From assembly GCF_001592005.1 (NCBI RefSeq), contig NZ_BCVZ01000003.1, positions 248,001 through 312,000 on the forward strand: DNA of 64,000 nucleotides, given 5' to 3'. Positions within the stretch are counted from its first letter, which is position 1, and each line of letters starts with the position of its first letter. Of the stretch, positions 7,341-16,174 are shown in pieces. The stretch is from Bacillus sonorensis NBRC 101234 = KCTC 13918 (GTDB lineage Bacteria; Bacillota; Bacilli; Bacillales; Bacillaceae). The notes under the pieces were generated by a model. That model was not told where the DNA came from and made no database searches. It saw only the letters and a list, made by a program, of their open reading frames with translations. A program made the translations under genes and the position numbers.

Positions 7341-8675
7341 TTAATACTGAGACATATACTGCTCGCGCTCCCAAGGGTGGACTTGCGTGCGGAACATATC
7401 CCATTCGATTTCTTTTGCTTCGACGAAGTGTTCGAATAGATGGTCGCCGAGGGCTTTGACCATGACTTCGTTTGATTTGAATTCTTCGAGAGCGTCAGCA
7501 AGTGTTGCCGGAAGGTCGACGATTCCGTTTTCGAGGCGCTCTTCTTTTGTCATGACGTAGATGTTGCGGTCGATCGGAGCCGGTGCTTCCAGTTTGTTTT
7601 TGATGCCGTCAAGGCCTGCTGCAAGCAGAACGCTTAGTGCAAGGTACGGGTTTGCAGAAGGGTCAACGCTTCTAACTTCTACGCGGGTGCTGACGCCGCG
7701 GGAAGCCGGGATGCGGATTAACGGGCTTCTGTTTTGTGCGCTCCATGCTACATAGCAAGGCGCTTCATAGCCTGGAACTAGACGTTTGTAAGAGTTTACC
7801 GTCGGGTTGGTTACGGCTGTAAAGCTTGTTGCGTGTTTCACGATGCCTGCGATAAATTGCTTCGCCGTTTCACTCAGCTGAAGATCGGCGTCTTTGTTAA
7901 AGAAGGCGTTGGCGCCGTTTTTGAAGAGTGATAGATTGCAGTGCATGCCTGAGCCGTTTACGCCGAACAATGGTTTTGGCATGAATGTCGCGTGCAGGCC
8001 GTGTTTGCGCGCGATCGTTTTGACGACGAGTTTAAATGTTTGGATGTCGTCGCAAGCACGAATGGCACCAGCGTATTTAAAGTCGATTTCATGCTGTCCA
8101 GGAGCGACTTCGTGGTGGGACGCTTCGATTTCAAAGCCCATTTCTTCAAGCTCAAGAACGATGTCGCGACGGCAGTTTTCGCCGAGGTCTGTCGGAGCCA
8201 GGTCAAAGTAGCCGCCTTTATCGTTCAGTTCAAGTGTCGGCTCGCCTTTTTCATCAAGCTTGAACAGGAAGAATTCCGGCTCTGGTCCGAGGTTGAAATC
8301 TGAGAAGCCCATGTCTTCCATTTCTTTTAAAATGCGTTTTAAGTTGTTGCGCGGATCACCTTCAAACGGTGTGCCGTCCGGGTTGTAGATGTCGCAGATG
8401 AAACGGGCAACTTTACCTTTTTCAGCTGTCCAAGGGAAAATCACAAAAGTATCTAAGTCAGGATATAAGTACATATCTGATTCTTCAATGCGGACGAAGC
8501 CTTCAATTGATGAGCCGTCAAACATGACTTTATTATCAAGTGCTTTTTCCAGCTGGCTTACAGGAATTTCAACGTTTTTAATCGTCCCAAGAATGTCTGT
8601 AAACTGCAGGCGAATGTATTTGACATTCTCCTCGTTTACTAGTTTAACAATGTCGTCTCTTGTGTACTTTGCCAT
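7341..8675 (-). CDS. glnA: Glutamine synthetase type I
   Basis: This 444-residue enzyme makes glutamine from glutamate, ammonia and ATP in the cytosol. In Bacillus its feedback-inhibited form also controls the regulators TnrA and GlnR. Visible signatures are [10 protein letters not shown] near residue 55, [13 protein letters not shown] (ATP/glutamate site), [17 protein letters not shown], and [20 protein letters not shown]. The length equals that of the B. subtilis GSI-alpha enzyme, and no adenylylation tyrosine loop is evident. The start at 8675 follows AGAGGAGGAG. The gene is 57 bp downstream of glnR, forming the glnRA operon. Its 3' end is the border of the foreign island. Confidence 0.98.
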   Translation of the reverse strand: MAKYTRDDIVKLVNEENVKYIRLQFTDILGTIKNVEIPVSQLEKALDNKVMFDGSSIEGFVRIEESDMYLYPDLDTFVIFPWTAEKGKVARFICDIYNPDGTPFEGDPRNNLKRILKEMEDMGFSDFNLGPEPEFFLFKLDEKGEPTLELNDKGGYFDLAPTDLGENCRRDIVLELEEMGFEIEASHHEVAPGQHEIDFKYAGAIRACDDIQTFKLVVKTIARKHGLHATFMPKPLFGVNGSGMHCNLSLFKNGANAFFNKDADLQLSETAKQFIAGIVKHATSFTAVTNPTVNSYKRLVPGYEAPCYVAWSAQNRSPLIRIPASRGVSTRVEVRSVDPSANPYLALSVLLAAGLDGIKNKLEAPAPIDRNIYVMTKEERLENGIVDLPATLADALEEFKSNEVMVKALGDHLFEHFVEAKEIEWDMFRTQVHPWEREQYMSQY

Positions 8676-8732
8676 TCGTAAAACTCCTCCTCTAAAAAGG
8701 TAAATGTATATAGCAATGCAGTTGCTAACTCA

Positions 8733-9140
8733 TTAATGAAAAAACCTGGACATGTCTCCCTGGCGGAATGTCGTCCCTCTTTGGAAACGGCCTGCTTGAA
8801 TGAGCTCGTTTTTCAACAGCTGTCTCAATTCTTCATCAGACAAATTGTGCTTCTCCGCTTTTTTTGGCTGGTCTTGCTTCTCTGTTTTTTGTCCGTTTTC
8901 TGATTTGGCGAAAATTTGTTTGATTCCCGCCATGTTTACACCTTGTTCGATCAAATCTTTAATCTCAAGCAGCTTATCTACATCCTGAAATGAGAATAAA
9001 CGCCTGTTCCCCTCGCTTCTCGCGGGAAATACCAGTCCATTTTCCTCATAATAGCGAATTTGCCTTGCCGATAATTCGGTCAGCTGCATGACGATTCCTA
9101 TTGGAAATAAGGGCATTGAGCGGCGAATTTTATCACTCAT
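8733..9140 (-). CDS. glnR: MerR-family nitrogen repressor GlnR
   Basis: The 135-residue DNA-binding protein represses glnRA and other nitrogen genes when nitrogen is plentiful, aided by feedback-inhibited glutamine synthetase. A MerR-type helix-turn-helix spans about residues 12-60 ([20 protein letters not shown], then [17 protein letters not shown]). The C-terminal tail ([20 protein letters not shown]) is the region known to sense glutamine synthetase in B. subtilis. The start follows AAAAGGAGG. The promoter carries two GlnR boxes, so the operon is autoregulated. Confidence 0.97.
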   Translation of the reverse strand: MSDKIRRSMPLFPIGIVMQLTELSARQIRYYEENGLVFPARSEGNRRLFSFQDVDKLLEIKDLIEQGVNMAGIKQIFAKSENGQKTEKQDQPKKAEKHNLSDEELRQLLKNELIQAGRFQRGTTFRQGDMSRFFH

Positions 9141-9169
9141 CTCAATTTCCTCCTTTTCTTAATAAATTC

Positions 9170-9198
9170 ATTATATGTGATGTTATAAAATGTGTCAA
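9170..9198 (-). promoter_or_regulatory. glnRA sigma-A promoter
   Basis: TTGACA (9193-9198, minus strand) and TATAAT (9170-9175) are separated by exactly 17 bp. The -35 lies inside the promoter-proximal GlnR box. Confidence 0.9.
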
Positions 9199-9220
9199 TA
9201 CGATGTTAGGATTCTTAACA
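9181..9220. promoter_or_regulatory. Two GlnR/TnrA boxes of glnRA
   Basis: The site at 9204-9220 is a perfect 17-bp dyad, TGTTA-N7-TAACA, matching the GlnR/TnrA consensus TGTNA-N7-TNACA. A second, weaker site at 9181-9197 (TGACA-N7-TAACA on the minus strand) overlaps the -35. The arrangement resembles glnRA operators 1 and 2 of B. subtilis. Confidence 0.9.
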
Positions 9221-9241
9221 TCAATTTCGTTGATTATTTTT

Positions 9242-10516
9242 TTATACTAATTGCTTTTCCATTAATGCATTAACAGCGCTGCAGATCGCGTTTTTGACGT
9301 GGGCGTAGGTTAATCCGCCTTGCACGTATGCGACATATGGCGGCCTTATAGGGCCATCAGCCGATAATTCAATGCTCGCCCCTTGAATAAAAGTGCCGGC
9401 AGCCATAATGACATCGTCTTCATATCCCGGCATATAGCTCGGATACGGCGTGACATGGGCGTTGACCGGTGAAGCGTATTGAATCGCCTGACAGAAGGCG
9501 ATCATTTGTTCAGGCCCGGTAAATTCAACCGACTGGATCAAGTCGGTACGTTTCGCATCCCATGAAGGGTTTGAACGAAAGCCCAGTTTTTCAAGGAAGC
9601 GGGCGGTAAAAACGGCGCCTTTCAACGCCTGGGACACAACGTGCGGCGCGAGGAAGAAGCCTTGATACATCTCTTGCAGCGAATAGAGCGATGCCCCGGC
9701 TTCTCTGCCGATTCCGGGGGATGTCATCCGGTATGAGCAGGCTGTCACCCATTTTTCTCTCCCGACAATATAGCCTCCCGTTTTAGCCAGCCCGCCGCCG
9801 GGATTTTTAATGAGCGAGCCTGCCATGAAATCGGCTCCGACGTGGCATGGCTCGCGCTCTTCCACAAATTCGCCGTAGCAGTTGTCGACAAAGACGATGA
9901 TGCTTTCATTTATGCCTTTTACGAACCGAATCATTTCTTCAATCTCGTCAATCGTAAAAGAAGGCCGGTTTGCATAGCCCTTTGAGCGCTGTATTCCGAT
10001 TACTTTTGTCCGGGGCGTTATGGCAGATGCAACCCGGTCAAAATCGACGGTTCCGTTTTCCGTCAAGTCAATGTGGCTGTAGCCGATGTTGAAATCCTTC
10101 AGCGACCCCGAATGTTCCTCGCCTCTGACCCCGACGATTTCTTCAAGTGTATCATACGGTTTTCCGGTGATATAAAGAAGCTCGTCCCCCGGACGGAGAA
10201 CACCGAATAAGGCGATCGATATCGCATGGGTTCCCGAGATGATCTGCGGTCTGACAAGTCCCGCTTCACCGCCGAAAACGTCTGCGTAGACGGCTTCAAG
10301 CGTGTCCCTGCCGATATCATCATAGCCATAGCCTGTCGAAGGTGTAAAATGAGTGTCTGACACTTTATGCTTTCGGTAGCTTTCCAGCACCCTCCATTCG
10401 TTCCGTTCAGCGATTTCGTCGATCGTTTTATGAACGGCCGCGATTTCTTTTTCGGTTTCGATTGCTGTTTTTTTCAATAAATTTCCGTGCTTTAATGTCT
10501 CAAACATGTTTTGCAA
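9242..10516 (-). CDS. ynbB: PLP-dependent enzyme YnbB (methionine gamma-lyase-like)
   Basis: The 424-residue protein belongs to the Cys/Met-metabolism PLP enzymes sometimes annotated as aluminium resistance or methionine gamma-lyase proteins. Visible features are RPQIISGTHAISIALFG, YSHIDLTENGTVDFDRV, VFVDNCYGEFVEE (PLP-contacting Asp) and SLIKNPGGG with the probable Schiff-base lysine. The reaction in Bacillus is not established. Translation may start at TTG 10516, close to AAAGGACAC, or at the ATG three codons later. It follows hflX by 10 bp, as in B. subtilis, and probably shares its transcript. Confidence 0.9.
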   Translation of the reverse strand: MQNMFETLKHGNLLKKTAIETEKEIAAVHKTIDEIAERNEWRVLESYRKHKVSDTHFTPSTGYGYDDIGRDTLEAVYADVFGGEAGLVRPQIISGTHAISIALFGVLRPGDELLYITGKPYDTLEEIVGVRGEEHSGSLKDFNIGYSHIDLTENGTVDFDRVASAITPRTKVIGIQRSKGYANRPSFTIDEIEEMIRFVKGINESIIVFVDNCYGEFVEEREPCHVGADFMAGSLIKNPGGGLAKTGGYIVGREKWVTACSYRMTSPGIGREAGASLYSLQEMYQGFFLAPHVVSQALKGAVFTARFLEKLGFRSNPSWDAKRTDLIQSVEFTGPEQMIAFCQAIQYASPVNAHVTPYPSYMPGYEDDVIMAAGTFIQGASIELSADGPIRPPYVAYVQGGLTYAHVKNAICSAVNALMEKQLV

Positions 10517-10526
10517 GTGTCCTTTC

Positions 10527-11789
10527 TTACGTATACTTCTTAAGCTCTCCTAAAATGTTTTGTTCAGGCATAACGTATCCTTCCACCTCGTATACTTCCT
10601 GTTCTTCATCAAAAGTGGTGCTCTCTGTCATGGTTTCCGATTTCACTTTTGATAGGAGCCTGCCTTCTGAGGCGGGAATCTGCGCCGTGTACGGAGTGAG
10701 CAGCTCTTTTTTGAGATAGGCTTCAACAGCCTGCTTGCATAGCGGGAGGTCGCCGGCGATTTTGGCGCTCAGCATTATATGGTCTCTCCCTGATGAAGGG
10801 ATGAAATCCGGCCTTTTTTGATCCCTTTTGTTGTAAATCGTGAGTACAGGGATATCGTCTGCTTCAAGCTCCTTGAGAAGACGCTTGACCGTAGCCTCGT
10901 GACCTTCATAATCTTCGTGTGAAGAATCGATCATATGAAGAATCAAATCGGCTTCTTTTACTTCCTCCAATGTTGAGCGAAACGCGGCGATTAACGTTGT
11001 CGGCAGATCCTGAATAAAGCCGACCGTGTCCGATAGTAGCACGCTGTAGCCGCTGGGAAGCGTCATTTTTCGGGTCATCGGATCAAGTGTGGCGAACAGC
11101 AGGTTTTCCTCGAGGCTGTCCGCGTCGGTCAGAAGGTTGAACCATGTGGATTTTCCCGCATTTGTATAGCCGACAAGCGCGATTTGCAAGACGCCGTTTT
11201 TCTTCCTTCTTTCTCTGTACCTGCTTCTGTGGCGGATCACTGTTGACAGCTGAACATTGATTTCGTGAATCCGGTTTCTGATATGGCGCCGGTCGGTTTC
11301 AAGCTTTGTTTCCCCCGGCCCCCTCGTTCCGATTCCGCCTCCCTGCCTTGACAGGTTGATCCCCTGTCCGCTCAACCGCGGGAGCGCATATTGCAGCTGT
11401 GCAAGCTCGATCTGCAGCTTTCCTTCTCTCGTTCTCGCCCGTTTCGCAAAAATGTCGAGGATCAATTGCGTCCGGTCGATGATTTTCACGTCAAGATAAG
11501 TGACAAGCGTCTTGAGCTGGCTTGGCGATAATTCATCATTAAAAATAATGACGTCAGGCGACAGCTCTTCACAGAGCCCCGCCAGTTCATCCACTTTCCC
11601 TTTTCCGATATATGTAGCAGCGTCCGCGCGATTCCGCTTTTGCGTAACGGTGGAGACGACCGTCCCATCAGCCGTTTTCGTCAAGGCGGCGAGTTCTTCC
11701 ATCGAATAGACGAAGCGCTCGTCAGAGACATGCGGAAGCTGGCATCCGACTAATATGGCCTTTTCTTTAATGACATCCTGTCCATTCAA
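10527..11789 (-). CDS. hflX: Ribosome-associated GTPase HflX
   Basis: The 420-residue protein (YnbA in B. subtilis) has an N-terminal HflX domain (residues 1-190, with [20 protein letters not shown] and [20 protein letters not shown]). A G domain follows: G1 [10 protein letters not shown]3 DTVGF, G4 YNKRD. Family members bind the 50S subunit and split or rescue ribosomes under stress. G1 is followed by WFN where many homologues have LFN, which is a conservative change. It probably starts at TTG 11789 after AAAGGAAC. It lies between spoVK and ynbB in the conserved gene order. Confidence 0.95.
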   Translation of the reverse strand: MNGQDVIKEKAILVGCQLPHVSDERFVYSMEELAALTKTADGTVVSTVTQKRNRADAATYIGKGKVDELAGLCEELSPDVIIFNDELSPSQLKTLVTYLDVKIIDRTQLILDIFAKRARTREGKLQIELAQLQYALPRLSGQGINLSRQGGGIGTRGPGETKLETDRRHIRNRIHEINVQLSTVIRHRSRYRERRKKNGVLQIALVGYTNAGKSTWFNLLTDADSLEENLLFATLDPMTRKMTLPSGYSVLLSDTVGFIQDLPTTLIAAFRSTLEEVKEADLILHMIDSSHEDYEGHEATVKRLLKELEADDIPVLTIYNKRDQKRPDFIPSSGRDHIMLSAKIAGDLPLCKQAVEAYLKKELLTPYTAQIPASEGRLLSKVKSETMTESTTFDEEQEVYEVEGYVMPEQNILGELKKYT

Positions 11790-11873
11790 ATGATCATGTT
11801 CCTTTCTAAAACATAGTCAATAAACAGTACTATCATAACAAACGTAGGGAGAGGTTGCCAGAACTCCTTGAAA

Positions 11874-11910
11874 ATAAAAAAAGACGCGCCGTCATACGCG
11901 CGGCGCGTCT
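11874..11910 (-). terminator. Terminator overlapping the end of spoVK
   Basis: Arms CGGCGCGTCT (11901-11910) and AGACGCGCCG (11882-11891, plus-strand notation) form a GC-rich stem, followed on the minus strand by a T run. The 5' arm lies within the last codons of spoVK. Confidence 0.85.
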
Positions 11911-12863
11911 TCTTTCAGGTCAAGATCCTGGCTTTTAATGGTCATTAAATCATTCTTCAAATAGCAGTCTCCCATCAAAAGCCGCATTGCCTGAGAACGG
12001 ATTGATTTTTCGATTAAATTGCGGACAAAGCGGCCGTTGCTGAATTTTGCCGGACTCACCGTGCTTTTGACCGCCATCAAATGGTCTTTCAGCTTCCATT
12101 CCGCCTCAGGGCTGAACTGGTATTCTCTTTCAGCCATCATCCGTTTGGCAATATCCATCAGCTGACTGACCGAATAATCGGGAAAATCGATGCTGATCGG
12201 AAACCTGGACTGGAGGCCGGGATTTAATGAGAGAAAATGATCCATTTCCCGTGAATAGCCGGCCAGAATGAGGATAAATTCATTGCGTTTATCTTCCATA
12301 TGTTTTACCAATGTGTCGATCGCTTCTTTGCCGAAATCCTTCTCTCCGCCTCTTGCAAGAGAGTATGCCTCATCAATAAACAGGATGCCGCCCATTGCTT
12401 TTTTGATTAAATCCCTTGTCTTTTGCGCCGTATGTCCGATGTATTCGCCGACGAGATCAGCCCGCTCAGCTTCGATTAAATGGCCTTTGGAGAGTACGTT
12501 CATTTCATGAAAAAGCCTGCCGATCAGCCTGGCAACGGTCGTTTTTCCCGTTCCGGGATTTCCTTTAAACATCATGTGGAGCGCTTGTTTTCCGGCCTTG
12601 AGCCCTTGTTCTTCCCGTTTTTTGTTGATGAAGATCCAAGCGTAGATTTCCTTTATATTGCGCTTCATTTCCTCCATACCGACAAGCGTGTTCATTTCCC
12701 TTTCAATCTCTTTCAGGATGCTGTGTTTGGCTTCATTTTTCTGCAGTGCGGCCTGATATTCCGCTTCCGCCTCAGAATTGGCCAAAACCTGCTTCTGGCC
12801 GTTCAGTATGATATTGATCTGTCCGTTGTTTTTGTAAGTAACAGCCCTCTCCAACACACTCAC
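11892..12863 (-). CDS. spoVK: Sporulation AAA ATPase SpoVK
   Basis: This is a 323-residue mother-cell AAA+ protein needed for late spore maturation in B. subtilis. It is a CbxX/CfqX-type ATPase: Walker A GNPGTGKTTVARLIG near residue 100, Walker B GGILFIDEAYSLARGG near 160, and an arginine-finger region GLQSRFPISIDFPDYS near 215. It starts at GTG 12863, preceded by GGTGAG. A downstream GTG or TTG is possible. The length matches B. subtilis SpoVK. It is monocistronic with a strong terminator at its very end. Confidence 0.95.
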   Translation of the reverse strand: MSVLERAVTYKNNGQINIILNGQKQVLANSEAEAEYQAALQKNEAKHSILKEIEREMNTLVGMEEMKRNIKEIYAWIFINKKREEQGLKAGKQALHMMFKGNPGTGKTTVARLIGRLFHEMNVLSKGHLIEAERADLVGEYIGHTAQKTRDLIKKAMGGILFIDEAYSLARGGEKDFGKEAIDTLVKHMEDKRNEFILILAGYSREMDHFLSLNPGLQSRFPISIDFPDYSVSQLMDIAKRMMAEREYQFSPEAEWKLKDHLMAVKSTVSPAKFSNGRFVRNLIEKSIRSQAMRLLMGDCYLKNDLMTIKSQDLDLKEDAPRV

Positions 12864-13050
12864 CTCACCGATTCTCTCTTTATATCCTATTCATGAAGCG
12901 CTGCACCGTGACAGCCGCCCAGGTAATGGACACATTACGATGATTTCTGACACGTTCGGGGCCGGCTTTGTTGAATTTTGCGCTTTCCCGAGAAATACTT
13001 TATTTCTTATTGTATTCAGGTAAGGTGTGTGGACAAACCAATTTTTTTCT

Positions 13051-13485
13051 TCACTTTTTTTTGCCTTTTCGATAGATCAGCCATCCGATCAAGATAATCA
13101 AAAGCCCTGATGCATCATAAGCGAGATCAAAAAAGAGCAGGTATGGGCTTTGCGGGTTGACATGGTGGATCTGAAGAATGTGGTGGTTGATGATTCCCTC
13201 TATAAAGTTAAACCAGCCCGCCCCAAGCAGAAACGAGCCCCAAAATATATGCTGCGGACGGCGGCCGTTCAGCTCTCCCCTGTTCCACAGCATGATTCCC
13301 CCGATAAAGAGGATGACCAGGGAAAACAGGTGGAACAGTCCGTCGCTCATGATTTGGTGAGGGCGGTCTGTATCCATGTACACACTATGCCATTGAAGCA
13401 GTTGATGAAAAATGATGCCGTCGATCATGGCGATGATACCGACGCCGAACAGGAAAGGCCCCCAAAACTGTTTTCTGTTTTTCAT
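13051..13485 (-). CDS. DUF2243 membrane protein
   Basis: The 144-residue protein has four hydrophobic segments and the repeated pattern GxGxxxxIDGIxxHxxLQxH: FGVGIIAMIDGIIFHQLLQW in the first half, GAGWFNFIEGIINHHILQIH in the second. This marks the DUF2243 family of inner-membrane proteins of unknown function. The internal duplication with conserved His residues suggests metal or haem binding, which is inference. The start at 13485 follows GTGAGGAGG; a longer frame begins inside that ribosome site. It has no counterpart between cwlC and spoVK in B. subtilis 168, so it is an insertion in this lineage. Confidence 0.85.
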   Translation of the reverse strand: MKNRKQFWGPFLFGVGIIAMIDGIIFHQLLQWHSVYMDTDRPHQIMSDGLFHLFSLVILFIGGIMLWNRGELNGRRPQHIFWGSFLLGAGWFNFIEGIINHHILQIHHVNPQSPYLLFFDLAYDASGLLIILIGWLIYRKGKKK

Positions 13486-13642
13486 TTTTAACCTCCTCAC
13501 GCGCTTATCTGTTATGTACCCGCCGGCCTAAAAGGAAAAACCGGTTATGTTTAGATTCTCTCCCGAAAGCAATTATCCTCTTTTTACCATGTCATAAAAA
13601 GCTATGCTGTATTAAATAGAAGAAATCCGGCACTGGCAAAAT

Positions 13643-13692
13643 AAAAAAGCTGATCTTAAAAGGCTTCTAAATCCCTTTTAGATCAGCTTTTT
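13643..13692. terminator. Bidirectional terminator
   Basis: AAAAAGCTGATCTTAAAAGG and its inverse complement (CCTTTTAGATCAGCTTTTT, one bulge) form a long stem with A and T runs on both flanks. It abuts the stop of the hydantoinase fragment. Confidence 0.85.
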
Positions 13693-13694
13693 AT

Positions 13695-14009
13695 TTATGA
13701 AATCCGGGAAGTCCGCACGCGTTTTGTTTCAGCCTCGTTAATTGCAAGCGTCTCAGGGTCGATCACGACGCCATAGTCGTGCAATGCTGATTCAATGCTG
13801 ACAAACTCGTTTAAGACGTCGTCCAACACCTTTTCAGGTTCCCGTTCAAGAGGATTCCCCCATCCTCCGCCGCCTGCACGGTAAAACTGGATGATACCGC
13901 CCGCAGGCATTTTGACTTCAAAAGCCGTTTCATCGATTTCTCTGGCTTCGTCTGTTCCATACCCGACGATCACCTTGTTGCTTGGTGCATCGTCGGCTCC
14001 GCAGAACTT
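13695..14009 (-). pseudogene. C-terminal fragment of hydantoinase B subunit (HyuB-like)
   Basis: The open frame after a TAA at about 14010 encodes about 104 residues with the glycine-rich end of N-methylhydantoinase/5-oxoprolinase B subunits: VKMPAGGIIQFYRAGGGGWG, then NPLEREPEKVLDDVLNEFVS and DYGVVIDPETLAINEAETKR. Intact HyuB has over 500 residues, so this is only the last fifth. GTG 13973 could start a shorter product, but no ribosome site is evident. It is the remnant of a deleted catabolic operon. Its terminator survives just downstream. Confidence 0.8.
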
Positions 14010-14053
14010 TTAGTCAACATAATACTTTTATCATAAACTGTTTTTAGACAAAT

Positions 14054-14262
14054 AAAAAAAGCCATTTCTAAAAATGACTTTGGGTGCTGCAATTGCCGTA
14101 TGCAAGTAAGAAAGTTTTAAACCACACTCCTCAAAGTGGGTGTCTGCAGAAACTTTCCTGCCGTCCTTTCAAAGAAGGCTTGGCATTCCAGGTTCGATAT
14201 AAAACTCCCTATTACAGCTTAAAGGTTAAAACTTAATTATCATTACGTACAATGCAGCGTAG
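14054..14262 (-). ncRNA. Candidate structured small RNA
   Basis: The 390 bp between the HyuB fragment and cwlC hold a full transcription unit without a gene. A sigma-A promoter (TTGCTT-17-TATAAT, 14295-14267) is followed by about 200 nt that end at an intrinsic terminator (GTCATTT loop AAATGGC, then T7 at 14054-14060). Inside are a stem CCTG..GCC..CCTTC / AAGG..GGC.AGG (about 14158-14193) and GAAAGTTT / AAACTTTC enclosing a further hairpin (about 14115-14155). It could be a trans-acting RNA or a riboswitch leader orphaned by loss of its operon. I could not match it to an Rfam family from memory. Confidence 0.5.
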
Positions 14263-14266
14263 TTGT

Positions 14267-14295
14267 ATTATATGATAGATAAAGAAAAAAAGCAA
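14267..14295 (-). promoter_or_regulatory. Promoter of candidate small RNA
   Basis: TTGCTT at 14290-14295 and TATAAT at 14267-14272 on the minus strand, with 17-bp spacing. Confidence 0.65.
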
Positions 14296-14399
14296 CCCCT
14301 GGTCAACGGCTTGAATTTTTTCAAAATTCGGTTAATTTATGGCGATCGTACAACCCTTCCGGACAGGTATGTCATAGACTGATTTTGAGGTGATGTCAT

Positions 14400-15161
14400 A
14401 TGGTTAAAATTTTCATCGATCCGGGCCACGGCGGTTCTGACTCAGGGGCCAGCGGCAATGGTCTGCAGGAAAAGCATGTCACATTGCAAATCGCCCTTGC
14501 CTTAAGAACCATCTTACTTGATGAATATCAAAATGTTTCTGTACAGTTAAGCAGGACAAGCGACCAGACTGTCAGCCTGACGCAAAGAACGAATGCCGCA
14601 AACAGCTGGGGAGCGGACTTTTTTCTTTCGATCCATATTAATGCCGGCGGGGGCACTGGTTTTGAATCGTATATTTATCCGGGCGTCGGCGCACCTACTA
14701 CCACTTACAGAGATAGGATTCATGAAGAGATATTAAAAGCCGTCGATTTCAGGGATCGCGGCAAAAAAACCGCTGACTTCCATGTGTTAAGAGAAACGGT
14801 CATGCCGGCGCTGTTGACGGAAAACGGCTTCGTCGACAACGTCAATGACGCCAATAAGCTGAAATCATCAGCTTTTATTCAATCGCTTGCCAGAGGGCAT
14901 GCGAATGGGCTGGCAAGAGCGTTTAACCTTTCAAAAAAGACAGCCTCTCACTACAAAGTCCAGATCGGCGCTTTTCAAGAAAAAAATAATGCTGATTCTC
15001 TCGCCGCTCAGGCTGAAGCAAAAGGTTTTGACGCCATTGTCATTTACAGGGACGGCCTTTACAAAGTGCAGATCGGCGCTTTTTCATCAAAAGAAAATGC
15101 TCAAGCGCTAGTTCAGCAGGCGAAAAGCGCGGGATTTGATGCATTTATTTATCAGGAATAA
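14400..15161 (+). CDS. cwlC: Mother-cell N-acetylmuramoyl-L-alanine amidase CwlC
   Basis: The 253-residue zinc amidase cleaves the MurNAc-L-Ala bond of peptidoglycan during mother-cell lysis. The amidase_3 domain (residues 1-175) shows IDPGHGG with zinc His, the metal Glu in LQEKHVTLQIA, SIHINAGGG and LLTENGFVDN with the catalytic Glu. Two SPOR-type repeats follow, both beginning YKVQIGAF (about residues 182 and 220), which bind denuded glycan. There is no signal peptide, as in B. subtilis CwlC. GAGGTGATGTC precedes ATG 14400. A CATAGACTG about 30 bp upstream could be a sigma-K -10, matching the known sigma-K control of cwlC. Confidence 0.95.
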   Translation: MVKIFIDPGHGGSDSGASGNGLQEKHVTLQIALALRTILLDEYQNVSVQLSRTSDQTVSLTQRTNAANSWGADFFLSIHINAGGGTGFESYIYPGVGAPTTTYRDRIHEEILKAVDFRDRGKKTADFHVLRETVMPALLTENGFVDNVNDANKLKSSAFIQSLARGHANGLARAFNLSKKTASHYKVQIGAFQEKNNADSLAAQAEAKGFDAIVIYRDGLYKVQIGAFSSKENAQALVQQAKSAGFDAFIYQE

Positions 15162-15202
15162 AAAAAGCCTGCGCTCCCTCCCTAGGGAACGCTGGTTTTT
15201 TA
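15160..15202. terminator. Bidirectional terminator between cwlC and DMT gene
   Basis: AAAAAAGCC..GCGcTCCC pairs with GGGAaCGC..GGTTTTTT, between two convergent genes. Confidence 0.85.
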
Positions 15203-16168
15203 CGCCTTCAGCACTTCGTTTTTGACCGCTTCTTTTTTGTTTGATACATAGCTGTTCAGAACCATTCCGATGATCACAAGAGCGATGCCTGCGCTGGAAA
15301 CGGCACCGGGAAGCGGGCTGGAGAGAATCCAAACCTCTCCTGCTGCGGCAAACAGGACCTCAAAGGACTGCGTCGCTTCGACTGCCGCCAATTTCGGCAT
15401 ATCCCCTTTGACCATATCGGTTGCGGCGAAGAAGAGGACGGTCGCACATATCCCGGAAAACACCGCCACCAAACCCGATTGAATGACTTGGCCGCCGCCG
15501 GGAGGACCCGCTGTCATCACTCCGTATAATGAAAGGATCAGCCAGAAAGGAAGACTTGCGATCGTCATCCCCAGCACGCGTTGATAGGCGTCCAAACGGC
15601 CGGCGCAAACCTCCATCATTTTCCGATTTCCCAGCGGATATGCAAAAGAAGCAAGGATGACGGGAACGACGCAGTAGAGCATGTCTTGAAAAGAAAGCTG
15701 TGCGGCATGTTCGAGCTGCATCAGCGCAACTCCCGCCAAAATAATAAGAGACATCATCAATCCCTTGTAGGGGATCTTTCCTCTTATTTGTACGGGGCCT
15801 GCTTGCGTCTGCACCGTTTCATAAAAAAGCGGCGCCATCAGCGAGCCCGAAATAATCGTGATCTGCCATGTGCCGGCGATCAGCCAGCCCGGACCGAAAG
15901 CTGCGGCAAAACAGAGCGGCGCATAAAATAAGCCAAATCCGACGGTGCTCCAGATGAACCAGGCGTAAGGCGCTTTTTTGATTTCCTGAAAAACGCGTCC
16001 TGCATTCCCTCTTGCCCAAACGATCATGAACAGAAGCGGCGCCATTATGATGAAACGGAGTGAAGCGCTCCAAATCCAGCTCCCCCCTTCCAATTCCATC
16101 GCCCTGTTGAGCACAAAGGTAATGGCAAAAAAGAACGCGGCAAAAATGCCAAGAATAATCGGCCTCAT
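15200..16168 (-). CDS. DMT-superfamily multidrug/metabolite transporter
   Basis: The 322-residue protein has about ten hydrophobic segments arranged as two five-helix halves, as in the drug/metabolite transporter superfamily. The sequence (MRPIILGIFAAFFFAITFVL, GGSWIWSASLRFIIMAPLLF, PGWLIAGTWQITIISGSLMA) fits the EmrE-like PF13536 family of exporters. The substrate is unknown. It is 7 bp downstream of a GntR/FadR-type regulator gene and probably cotranscribed, so it may export an acidic metabolite sensed by that regulator. The pair is absent from this place in B. subtilis 168. Confidence 0.85.
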   Translation of the reverse strand: MRPIILGIFAAFFFAITFVLNRAMELEGGSWIWSASLRFIIMAPLLFMIVWARGNAGRVFQEIKKAPYAWFIWSTVGFGLFYAPLCFAAAFGPGWLIAGTWQITIISGSLMAPLFYETVQTQAGPVQIRGKIPYKGLMMSLIILAGVALMQLEHAAQLSFQDMLYCVVPVILASFAYPLGNRKMMEVCAGRLDAYQRVLGMTIASLPFWLILSLYGVMTAGPPGGGQVIQSGLVAVFSGICATVLFFAATDMVKGDMPKLAAVEATQSFEVLFAAAGEVWILSSPLPGAVSSAGIALVIIGMVLNSYVSNKKEAVKNEVLKA

Positions 16169-16174
16169 ATTGCT

